Of a stretch of DNA of 64,000 bases, positions 1-10,778 are shown piece after piece. The notes beneath the pieces are model-generated. The model had not been told where the DNA came from, searched no databases, and saw nothing but the letters and a program-made list of their open reading frames with translations. The stretch covers positions 10,012,146 through 10,076,145 of the forward strand of contig CM038921.1 in the NCBI GenBank assembly GCA_021904315.1, given 5' to 3'. Origin of the DNA: Sphagnum magellanicum (taxonomy: Eukaryota; Streptophyta; Sphagnopsida; Sphagnales; Sphagnaceae). Made by a program: the position numbers and the translations under genes. The number at the start of each line of letters is the position of its first letter. Position 1 is the first letter of the stretch.

Positions 1-459
1 TCTTTAATTATCAAAATTAAAATAATTAATATCAATGTATTTGGAAGGTTTACCTTAAATTTCTCAATGGACATGCATGAACACAATTTTGGGGTACTTC
101 TAAAGGACCAAGACCCAAGTGTTGTGAGACTTGACAAATAGTTTTTATTCCATTGGAATTGTTGCCCAAAAAATATAGACCAATAAACTTTTTTTAGTTG
201 TTTCACACTTCCAACTTTTAACTTAGAAACATCAAAATGTTCATAAGACACAAAACATGAAATGAACTTTCAAGTGCAATGGTAGCCTTTAGAATTGACA
301 AAATGAAAAAGTCTAAATAGCTAAAAAAAACCTAGAATTTCATGTGTTAATCATCCCACAAATACCTAGCTTCTTTTAATTCATCCTCATGTTCATCCAA
401 CAATTTTACCTTTGTAGGATAAAATTTAATAATGCAATAACATGCAATAAAAGAAGCTC
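1..459. other. AT-rich spacer, probably the inner 3' flank of a dead hAT element
   Basis: No gene is visible. It lies downstream of the transposase tail described next and may belong to the same hAT element, but no terminal repeat or target duplication was found inside the window. Confidence 0.4.
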
Positions 460-1081
460 CTTCTCTCACATTAATAAGCCACTTTTCATAATTATTAGAA
501 GCCCATCCAAATTTGTAATTGAGATGACATCATTTCAAGTTCATGAACAAACTTGCAACTAAAAATATTCGTTTGATATCAATTTGAAATTTGGGAATGC
601 CAAGGCTTTACCTTGATAGAAAGGAAACATGTGGGTACCTTACTGAATGTTCCTTCCACCATGTCAGAGGTTGGACCTCTTCTTCCAACACAATAATGTG
701 ATGAAATAGATAAATAGTTCGTTCATATGCTAACATGGCTTTAGTAGCCTCATTATTAGATACTAGAACATCAAAAAGGAAATTTGCATTCATTGTTTTA
801 GTTTGCAATGCGTTATTGCCACCAATAAGCTCAAAAACTTGTTGGTTTTCACCAACCAAGGTATCATAGCTTTTCATGTTATACCCAACAATAATAATCT
901 TCACTATGCCCCTAGCCATTAAATTCTTATATGAAGGTCTAGCATGAAAATAAACATGTTGTGGGCCCTTACATTTCAAATTTAGATGCAAAAAAAAATG
1001 AATGGTTTCAAAACACTCACTACTTATATTGCCAGTATACATATTAAATTTCAAGCTTTGAATCAAAGTCCACATTGCCAA
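460..1081 (-). pseudogene. hAT transposase C-terminal (dimerisation domain) remnant
   Basis: Read on the minus strand, the conserved tail of plant hAT transposases is recognisable. A WWKEHSVRYPHVSFLSR segment is followed by an in-frame TAA stop at about 608-610. In the same frame come LGIPKFQIDIKRIF and then, after a frameshift, NLDGLLIIMKS. In intact hAT proteins these blocks run together as W-W-x(3)-E...RFP...LGI..SQIE.ERIFSLAG..L...NLD.L..I.KNWP. The stop and the frame change show it is dead. The 157-residue open frame upstream of the stop has no separately recognisable domain; most of it would be the middle of the transposase. Family assignment rests on this motif order only. No ends of the element were found. 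Confidence 0.75.
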
Positions 1082-1948
1082 AGTGGCCTAGGCCTATGTG
1101 CAACAATTGTGAATTTGAATCCTTACAATTTAATGTTGATAATGATAGTGGTATGTAATGCATATGAGAGGAGTTGGTATTGTTTCGATTGATTCAGAAC
1201 ACATTACTTGATAATGGGTGTTGAAGTTTTTGTAACAACACATGGAATTGTTTAAGTTAAACCATATGGCATTTTGGTTACAAGCATTATGAAAAATTGT
1301 GTCCTTAGAGATTACACTGGCATGCAATTAAATCGTCACGGAAACTATTGTGCAATTAAGGTATAACTACAGTATGGAAATACGATGATTTAATAATTAA
1401 AATGCCACATCAGAATATTTCATAATTATAATTTAGTTGCACATTAATTGCAACTTGGACTTTATACGAGTGTATGCATGCAAATTATATACGATGATAA
1501 TCAACAGTAATTTGACATGATCACAAGTTGTAGTGTAGTGGCTAATTTCAACTATGTTGCAATTGGTGTAGCTTTAGTACTAAGTGAACAATTACTTTGC
1601 AACTGGCATACGACATTGATGCGTATGATCATGCCACGTGTATAGTTAAATAAAGGTCCATGACATCTAGAACTTGCAACTTGTTTGCAATTAAAAGTCA
1701 ATTAAATTGGTTAGTTTTATGATTAAGTTACAACCAAATGTGCCACTATGATTTCACTACATAACTACTATTTGTCCACTATTTTGGAACTAAAGTGTTC
1801 AACTCATCTAGAATTAGTTGTCAACTATGTGGCAATTCATACTATTAAAAGATTTGTAGATTGTGCAATTCATTGAAAATGTAAATGCAGGCCTTAAGTT
1901 GGATTGGAATGGTGTATTAAAATGTTTATGAGTATGTATGTATGTATG

Positions 1949-1983
<35 letters not shown>

Positions 1984-2897
1984 TTGCTTCTACATTTCAA
2001 ACCTTTTTATAATATATTATTAAATGCTTCATTGATATGAACCGATTCCTTTATTGAATAAATTAATTAAAATAATTAATTATGATAATTATTTAAATAA
2101 TTAAAATTTAAATAATGTAGTAAATATTATAGTCTTATTTTTTGTGATTGATGTTCAATTGTTGTGTTAATAATATTTTACTACATTGGAATTCACAATA
2201 TTATTTTGGTATACATACATATCAAACCATAAAATTTCATGAAAGGTGAAAGTCTATTTTTGAATTGAAATAAAAAACAATGTGTGTATTTTATTAAACA
2301 TTCAATAAAGGTGTACATATGAATATGTTTTTATATACCTCAATGTTTTCTACTTAAATTCATTTTTATTATTTAATATTTTAGAATGAATTATTTTTTA
2401 CTAATTTTTAAATTAATAATTAATATGTAATATACTTAATTACCATGAATTAATTAAATAAATTAAATAATAAACTATTCATATGAATTCATTAATCAAA
2501 TTTGATTAATTAGTATTTAATTGATTCATATAATCAATCTAGATAATTAATTATCATATAATTAATTTAGATAATTAAATTCCAAATAATTATGTCAGAC
2601 GATTAATTATAAATTTCAAATTAATTTTCTTAAAAATCAAACAGAAAGCATGGAAAATGTTTTTTGGTAGTTACAACTCAATTGCAATTAGGGTGTCACT
2701 AAAAGATTTAACCCATATGCTTTGTTTTCAATATCTCATTTCATAAATATATAAAAAAGGGGTGTTTCCTCTTACATTTTCACATTAAAATACATGTGCC
2801 ATGTTGGGATGAATTCATAAAAGTTTAAAGGCAAAACACATGACAAATTTAAAAACTTATGTGACTACTTTTTAGTTCACTTACTTTTTAAATATTC
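1082..2897. other. AT-rich spacer with scattered TTGCAA-type motifs
   Basis: No gene. Between about 1100 and 1870 short motifs of the kind TTGCAACT and GCAATT recur in both orientations, as they do again around 2680 and 3290-3430. Such motif clusters resemble subterminal repeats of DNA transposons, but I could not pair ends for an element here. Confidence 0.4.
1932..1981. repeat. Compound (TATG)n-(TA)n microsatellite
   Basis: Uninterrupted TATG units pass into about thirteen TA units. Ordinary simple repeat. Confidence 0.9.
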
Positions 2898-2993
2898 TAC
2901 CTTCCTATTTACCTACTTGCCTACCTAAATAAATAGGTCCTACTTTTCTACCTACCTAAATAGTAAGTAAGTAGTTAGGTAAGTAGGTAGGTT
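2898..2993. repeat. CTAC-rich segment facing GTAG-rich segment (potential hairpin)
   Basis: CTACCTA-type units (2898-2960) are followed by AGTAAGTAGGTAGG-type units (2961-2993), so the two halves can pair. The same tetranucleotide theme returns at 5530-5950 and inside the CACTA-type element at 55.5-57.4 kb. Confidence 0.6.
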
Positions 2994-5529
2994 GGAGCTA
3001 TATCAACTTACCTACCTATGGTTATGTACTGACCTCCCTAGGTACATATATATATTTGTTTCCGAAATTCAATTAATATGCCATGTGGCAACTTTTGATT
3101 GTGCCACATGTCATAATCCAAGATTACTAAAACAAATAATCATAATGGACGAGGGATATCAATATTTCAAAAAAATCATGAAAATTCCTCATAGTGCCAT
3201 GTGTTAAATTTTGATGGATGGATGAAAAATGACATCAACATGACATTATGATTATAGTCATAGGGGAGTTGCATAGTAGTTGAAAAGGAGTTATTACAAC
3301 AAAATTGTAATTGAGTTGTAATGAGTTGCAACTTTTGCAACTTGTCTAATAGCACTCATGGTGTATAAATATAGTGAGTTGCATGTGTTTGATGCAATTC
3401 AAAAATTGAGTTGCAAGGCTATTTGCAAAACACCCCTTTTTCTCATAGTGAAGTGGAATGATTGCTTATGGTAACAAATGTTGATAGAATCAACATATTT
3501 GAAGGTTTTTTGGAAGATGACAACATGATTTATAAATTGGATTTTCATAGGGGTTTTTAATTTTCAAGTGGGTAGCCCTGCCCTAATGCATGCCTTGTCC
3601 CACTCTTGTCTCCCCATCCCTTGAACTTTTAGTTCACGTAATCGTTTTCTACAAAGTTCTTTATGCATGTTTAAATGATATTTTTTTCATGCCAACATAA
3701 AGTTTTGTGTCATTCATTGCATATTAGCATGGTTTGGACTTAACATAACCAAAACATGAACTTGCAAATTAAGACACATCAAGATATAAATAAAGCACAT
3801 GTGACCATTGAAGATAGTGTAGCTCTTAGGGTGTTTGGGATGGCACCTTTGTTTTTTACCTAAACAATAACTTTGTTGGTTAGTTGGAATTAAATGAAAA
3901 TGTATTTTACAAATTTTGCTAGAATTACTCCAATTGTGTTAGGTGCTTCAAATAGCCCTATAATCGCACGCTTTGGTTGTAAGGCCACTCAAAGAATGAT
4001 TTGACTGAAATGAATGACTTCAATAATCAAAATGGTTTCCTTGAAAGAATTTGAAAAATTCACAAAACAAATTATCACAAAATATCTATGGAAAAGAAAA
4101 ATGGTCAAAATGAACACGAAAAGTCTTTAAACTTCACATCAAAGTTATAGAATTGCATGTCTTTTTTGGTTTTTATTGAAGATGTTTGATAAGCAATGGG
4201 AATGTCTCCCTAATTTTTTCCTTTTAGTCCCTTATGGGAAAAAACCCACTATAGAACCTTATCAAACATTAGTTTTGCATGAAAATAACAAAGTAAAAAG
4301 GAAAATAAAATATCATTGTAGAATAAATCTACACAATTGAATTATTCCAAAAAAAAAATCTTTGTAAATCTCTTAAAGTTTCCTTCTTTTGTTACATATC
4401 CTTTTTTTGTAAACTTGAAGAAGTAAAGATTTAGACATTATTACAATTCATGGTTTTTCAAAAGGTTCAAGTTGACAAACAAGTCTTTTTTACTAGTGGA
4501 CATGTACATTTTGGGTGAATGCAAGGTAAAGTGGCTCATTTTTTATGTCACAAGCTTGATTTTTGCAAATGTTTTGTGTTTAATGCCTATGGTGAATGAT
4601 TTAATTTTAAATACATTAAATGATCACTCATTCTAGATTAACAACTTGACTATGAAGACATTTGCACTATGATTTTTTGAAAATAATGCATTCACTATCA
4701 ATAGTGGACTTTTGAAATAAAAAATATGGACTTAACAATTATTGGGCACAAAAAAATCAATAATTCATATTGAATTTCACTTTGAATTATTTATTGTGAT
4801 TAAGCATGGGTTGAAAAATGAGATCATAAAGTTGATTATCAATTTCTTTTTGTAAAACCTTAACCAAATTGTAGTTATGAACTTTTGAATAGTTAGAATT
4901 GGACCTTGTTTTCAAAAATCCTTTTGAAATGATTTTTTTTATTTGTTAATTTTTTTGTGACCAATGGGTATGTAATTGAAAAATCTAAATGGGTTTTCAT
5001 TCTTATGGACTTTATGGGTTTTTATTTTAGGATTTTGAAAGTGATTTCAGCATACTTGTAAACAACAACATTTTTCAAGATGGGTTTTGACCTCGTTTTG
5101 AGAGGTTTCATAAGTGACCAAAACTTTAATAATTAAACATTACACTGATGAAAACCTTAGAAATTGAAACCATATCCATATGGATCATTTATAAAACCTT
5201 GTTTATGACTCTTGTGAGAGCTATATTTGCCTGAAATGAGCCACTGAATTAAGCACTTACCCTTTTGACTATAGGTTTGAGGCTTGAATGACATGTGTAT
5301 TTTTTGATTGGTGAACTTGATTAAAGACCTATTTGACTATTTGTCAAATTGAATATCTAATCAAATTATACAAAAAAATGACCACCTTGTTGAAAATGGC
5401 CAATGGTTTTTAATCAAGTTGAACAAAGCAAAATGACATCTTTAATCAAGATGGACATGGTGTTTTAATCAAATGGGACATTTTATGCTACCTAATAAGC
5501 AAATATAACTACAAATGAGGGTAGGCAAT
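2994..5529. other. AT-rich spacer
   Basis: No gene recognised. Open frames here are short and without family resemblance. Around 5330-5490 motifs such as TTTGAC, TTAATCAA and AATGGCCAA recur, similar in style to the subterminal TTTGACTAAA/TTGACCAAA motifs of the CACTA-type element at 55.5-57.4 kb. A CATAGTG end-like sequence stops at 3450, but no partner was found. Confidence 0.4.
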
Positions 5530-5950
5530 AGCCTAGGCCCACTTATATACCAACTTATTTACCTACTTAACTATCTATTTTAATTTTTCCACCTACCGTC
5601 CTACAAACCTACTTACCTACCTACCTCCTAATCCTACCTCCTATGACCAACCTACCTACCTCCTATGATCTACTTAACTACCTACCTCCTATGATCTATT
5701 GAACTACCTACCAATTTATTATTGAACTACCTACCTCCTTCCCACGTACCATTGTACAAGCCTACTTACCTAACTACTTGTTTTTTGTTATTTACCCACC
5801 TACCTACCTACCAATTTACTTATTGAACTACCTACCTCCTTCCCATGTACCATTGTACAAGCCTACCTACCTAACTACCTGCCTTTTGTTACTTACCTAC
5901 CTACCTACAAACCAATTTACTTATTTACCTAAGTACCTACTTCTTATTTC
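5530..5950. repeat. CTAC-rich minisatellite with ~100-bp tandem unit
   Basis: The tract is built of CTAC/TACC units. Within it a longer unit is repeated: the marker CCAATTTA recurs at 5711, 5811 and 5912, a period of 100-101 bases, with GTACCATTGTACAAGCCTAC between markers. The Tyr/Leu/Pro-rich open frame at 5778-6011 is a by-product of the repeat and not a gene. Confidence 0.8.
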
Positions 5951-8900
5951 TTCATTTAACATTGACATCCAACCTTCATCAAAAAAATTTATAACCAAAG
6001 CAAATGTGTAAAATCTAACCTAGACATCCAAAGGTCAAATGTAATGATGACAATACTTAGGACAAGTTAAACATAAGTTTCTATGGTCTTCGCAAGGCAA
6101 TGCAAGATGTTCTCATTCATGGGTTGCTTGCGAGTGGGGAATTGGATTTTTGGGTTTCGATGCATCACAAATTGATGAAGTCATGGCAACTTGATGAAGA
6201 AGAATACTTCATATCCTTTTGTAATATTATAAAAGACAAGGTTGTCAATGAACTTCAATTGAAAAGGGTCTCCTTTTCTATAACCTTGATGACCACTCAA
6301 ATATTTTGTAATTGCCAATGGATGCATGACATTCCACATTTTTGTTTTCTTTTTACCACCTTCCACACCACCTTTAATAGGTTTGGATTAAGCCTTATAC
6401 TTGACAAAATCCTTTGGATGTTTGTTCAACAAATGTTTTTTCATGGAAATACTTTCATGGCTAGGGTTGTATTGGTTTAGGTGTTTTGTGAAATCCTAGA
6501 TATAGGAGAGTAGGTATTGTGGCAAATGATGCACCTCATCACTTGCACAACTTGTACATCAACTTCATAGTTTTGGTCATGAAGAAAGAAAAGCCCACAC
6601 TATACTTGAGCAATGGTGTGGCAACCAAAAGTGCTAATTCTTTGTGAGGAAAGCACAACATACCTTCTAGGTTACAAGTTCTTCAACTACTTATATCTCG
6701 TCCAAGCTTTGAGTAGGGCCTTCGATAGCTTGTAACAATGTAAATGTTGCACCCATGGTCATTTTAAGTTCTTGTAGTTCTCCCAATGGTTCAATAGCCT
6801 TGTGTTGCCTACTTCATCCCGAACACAAGTATCAAAGTTTGAAAAGGAGATTCCTTCTTTCATAGGAAAAAAACTTGCAAGAAAAAAATATAAGTTAGTT
6901 GTACTCATTAAAAATTATCACTCCTACTGCTAGACAGTTGTGATGGGGAACCAAAACACTAACACCAACTATTAAATTATGAAAGAAGGAAATACACAAG
7001 CCATATTTGCTTTCTATTGAGTTTCAAAACAAAAATGAGGTTCAAGCTAGGACACAAGCATCCTGAGTATTGCACATGATACAATGAATTATGAATAAAG
7101 ACATTGCCATCCTTTGCTATGCATGTTGCACATTTTGCACACAATGCATTTTGAATAAAGCCATTATAAATTAGAGAAAATGAACTTGAAGGAGACCATT
7201 ATAAAATAGACAACAAAGCACATAATTACTTATTGCCTTCAACAAAATTAGAAATATGCAAGTCAAAGAAGATCACCCCTAGAACTTTTGATTATTGAAA
7301 GAGCCACAAAGCACAAGACGAAATCACGAAAACTTAACTTCATATTCATACCTAGCTCTCCATCACCATCCCCAAACAATAGGACTAATGTCTTGAACCC
7401 TAATATTGATACCTAGCTCCATTGACCCCTTTGAAGCATGAATACTGGTATTGCCCACAGTATCACAAAACCCAATAATTAGGCTAGTATCATATGAGAG
7501 CTCTAAACCTTAATGACATACCCACCCCGATATGAGTATCACCTAGGTATATAGATAATTTCATACCCAACTATTAACCTGCTTGTATCTTATTGTGTGT
7601 GTGGATGAAAAGAGATGGGCATCCACCTGCTGAGCAAGTTATGGATGTAAAGGATGCTGTTTGTGTTGGGTAATTGGCTTGAGGCCCCCTGGGTATCATA
7701 AGTGGCCTTAGCACTCCCCCAATGTGGCTTTGCAGTGTAGTCTGCTGATTTCTACAGGTTGAAATCTGTTGGTTGGAAGTGAGGAAAGTGAGATGCATAA
7801 ATTATACAACTCTTGAAGTCCCTCTAGTTTGAAAGTAGCAGATCCTTTTCCAGTGTATATATTCTTGCAATTCAAAAATTTGTCAGAAATCCTTTTTTCT
7901 TGAAGGAGGGAAGAAAAAAAATGGTACTTTTTTTTTCAACTATTTCATCCATGTTTGACAACCTATTTTGCAAAGTACCTTCAATGTGAGGCAAAACTTG
8001 CAAATTTGTATTTCTTTATGATACCCACTTGTATCATGGAGTACCAAGAAGGCTTGGTGGTGACTTAGCTTGTACATAATGGAGAGTGGGTGTACATATA
8101 TGGGTATGATGGTATTTATGGGGAGAGTAAAAATGCATGTAAGTACAACTTGAGACTTCCTTCGGAATGGGATGTCATTGTGCCTAGGTTACCTATTTTC
8201 AAACTTTTGGGACATTGCTTTTAAGGCAAAGTTGAAGTCATCAATTGAGGAGTGGATGAATATGGTACCCCAAGCGTACATATTTCAACTAAGGTACATG
8301 TGTGAACTGAAAGAGGTTAAATCTCCATGAAAATTTACAAATGCTTTCATCATGGCAGTGTTTCAGTTTGAAGAAGCTTCCAACCCAACCCAACCCATTG
8401 AAGTGGCTAACAACTAACAACACTTTTTCTAGTGGATCAAGATTTGGAAATAAACTAGCATTGAAGTTTACAAATATTTTTCCCATTATTCACATATCAA
8501 GTAATTTATCTTCAATAGAAATATTAACACAATGAAGCCTATCTTTGGAAGCTCACAAATAAACTTTAACCTTATGGTATGTGGAGCAAGCTTGACTTCA
8601 AGGGATTTATTTCACAATAGGTTAAACCTTTCACAATAGGGACCCTCTCCAGCCCCTACAGCCCAATAGTACTTTAGCATGCTTCCCTATTCATGTTGGC
8701 TTTGGCCAATGTCAATTGCATAGAAATGTCCCAAAGAGATCACATCTCCTACTTGAAAACACTTTTTTTCATAAGTTCCAAACATTACCCAACCATGCAC
8801 TTCTTTTTAAATTCATGAACGCATGACATTGTACGTGGGGTGAAATTGAGACATGACATGTCCGATTGATTTGTAGCATGATTGAAATTATACAAAAGTG

Positions 8901-9555
8901 AACCATATATGTGGTTGGTTATCTAGATTCTTTTGAGCTATTGAGATGTGTGTGCCACCATTGGCATCTTGAACCGTGCGATTTTTGGAGTGGCAATTTT
9001 GTTCAATTCATCCATAATCGTATTTGAACTTAGCAAGTTCATTGCAAAAATATTTGTCATGTATGCCATGAATTTCAGAACTTGATGGAATATATCATAA
9101 CAAGCAAACTAGGAAATGGTCATGTGGGACATTCTAGAAATTTTGAATGCTTTAAATTGGGACTGGCAATGGAATATGAGTTTTCAATGCATTAGATATT
9201 CCTTTCAAGAAAGTAACAAAATTGCATAATTGAAACTTGGATGCATATATAGTTTCTCATGTAACTTACAACCTTCTGTTGGACATCTAATAAAGACTAG
9301 GCCTTGAAGACTAATGTTGATGTGGAAAATACTTAACACATATAGTGAATACATGGGCTGGAACATCAATATAGTGTTTATTACAATTTTCTTTAAGGAG
9401 GGGGGAGGGGGGGAAGGGGGGGGGGGGTAATATAGGTTTATAGCCATGTTTTTTTATTCCTTTATGGGCAATCAAAGTTTACATATTCAATGTATATTAC
9501 TCTTGCACTTGATTCTTGAGCTATAAGGAATTCCAAAATATGGAATATGACCTTC
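5951..9555. other. Gene-free AT-rich spacer
   Basis: Several short open frames occur (the longest about 126 residues at 6100-6480) but none shows a recognisable family, codon-use contrast or splice context. Nothing else is identified. Confidence 0.45.
9397..9427. repeat. Poly-G tract
   Basis: About 31 bases, nearly all G, ending in an unbroken run of G. It is a simple-sequence tract. Confidence 0.85.
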
Positions 9556-10778
9556 TAACATGGTCCCAAAATCAGGAAGAAGGGTTCCAAATTCACCAAA
9601 CAAGAGTTCCCTACTCCCAAAATGGCCCCCAAAAAAGGGTCCTAGTCCTCCCATTCAATCATCCCAAATAGCAAGCCTGGTCATACACTGCCAAATGGGT
9701 CCTAGAAAAAAATACCCGGCGGACATAACAACCCGCGGCTTTGGTTCCCGGGCAGCAGACCTCCTCCCGGGCGCCGTTTTCGCTCCTCCTCCGACGTTGC
9801 CGCGCGGGAACGCCAGGCAAAAATACCCGGCGGATACAACAACCCCTGGCAGGGGAGCGCTACAGCATCCGCAGCCGCAGCGTCGAGTTCCTGATTTCGC
9901 CGAGGAGGAGGAGGAGGAGGAGTTCCGCGGCCAATCTGGTGGGGAATTGCAGGCGGATCATCAAGGCAAGTAAAACTGGGAGGGAGGTGGAGCTCGGGTG
10001 GAAGCTGGAACTGCTGCATGTGATTAGGGCGTGATTAGTCTAATCACGGCTAGGGGAAGCTGCAGATCATATAACAAAAGCTGGAAACTACTAGATCATC
10101 ACTGCAGCATAGCCTCTCCGACTCTCTGGCGGCCGCAGCAGCAGAAGAAGAAGAAGACGAAGAATTAGAGTCGAGTACAAACCTTGATTAGAGTACCAGA
10201 AACACATTACTTAGCAATTTTTATTTTATTTTTTCATTTTTCGCTATTGGAAATCCATGAGTACTTATACACTGGGTCATAGCTGCATTTATGAGCGCCC
10301 CTGCATTTAACCCCGGCTGTTGGGTCGTTGGCCTGCTCTTCTTCAGCGTCCTCGCTCGCGGCTACCTAGTTCTCCGTCGATAGCATATAGATTGATTGGT
10401 CTGTTGATAATTATAACTGCAGCAGCGCCTCGGCTCAAACTAAACCAGCTCGTCTGTTGATCTTGAGCAATTTTGGTGGTGAAATTAGTACTCCACAGCT
10501 TCGATTTCTTTTCAGATTTTTGTTGTTGTTGTTGTTGTTGTGGGTGCTGGTCTAGTAGTGCGCAAGAGATTACGGCACTAGTAGTAGTAGCAGTAGTAGT
10601 GGGAATTTTTCTGTTTTAGTTCGGGGAGATCATCATCTGGTAAGCCGTTACACTAGTATACTAATTCGTGCCGGCGAGCTGGTGCTAGTTCAGGGGCAGT
10701 GAAGGCGTCCAGTAGATCGATCACGGAGTACAGTCGAGGCCGTCGAGTAGTTAGTCAGTGGCGGCAGCAGCAGCAGCT
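9556..10778 (+). promoter_or_regulatory. GC-rich upstream region and probable 5' leader of the CFL1-like gene
   Basis: Base composition rises sharply from AT-rich spacer to GC-rich sequence here. Trinucleotide runs are frequent: GAG at 9900-9921, GTT at about 10520-10541, GTA/CAG at about 10573-10601. No single TATA box can be defended. A leader intron is possible but not provable. The open frames in this stretch (for example 9560-9973 and 9741-10034) overlap one another and show no domain, so I treat them as chance frames of a GC-rich leader. Confidence 0.5.
9706..9845. repeat. Pair of near-identical ~28-bp direct repeats upstream of the CFL1-like gene
   Basis: AAAAATACCCGGCGGA followed by CAACAACCC-like sequence occurs at about 9706-9735 and again at about 9819-9845, with starts 113 bases apart. 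The duplicated block is GC-rich and sits about 1 kb before the start codon. It could be a duplicated cis element or a small local duplication. Confidence 0.65.

Noticed and set aside
3430-3453. CACTA-like right end (complement CACTATGAGAAAAAGGGG)
   Set aside because: No matching left end with the same flanking triplet was found inside the window; CACTATGATTT near 1745 matches in only eight bases.
5778-6011. Tyr/Leu/Pro-rich open frame resembling a structural protein
   Set aside because: It is simply the CTAC minisatellite read as codons.
6100-6480. 126-residue open frame on the + strand
   Set aside because: No family resemblance, an overlapping frame on the other strand, and AT-rich context without splice or promoter support. 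Likely chance.
9560-10034. Three overlapping open frames before the CFL1-like gene
   Set aside because: They overlap in three frames in a GC-rich leader where stops are rare, and none has a domain.
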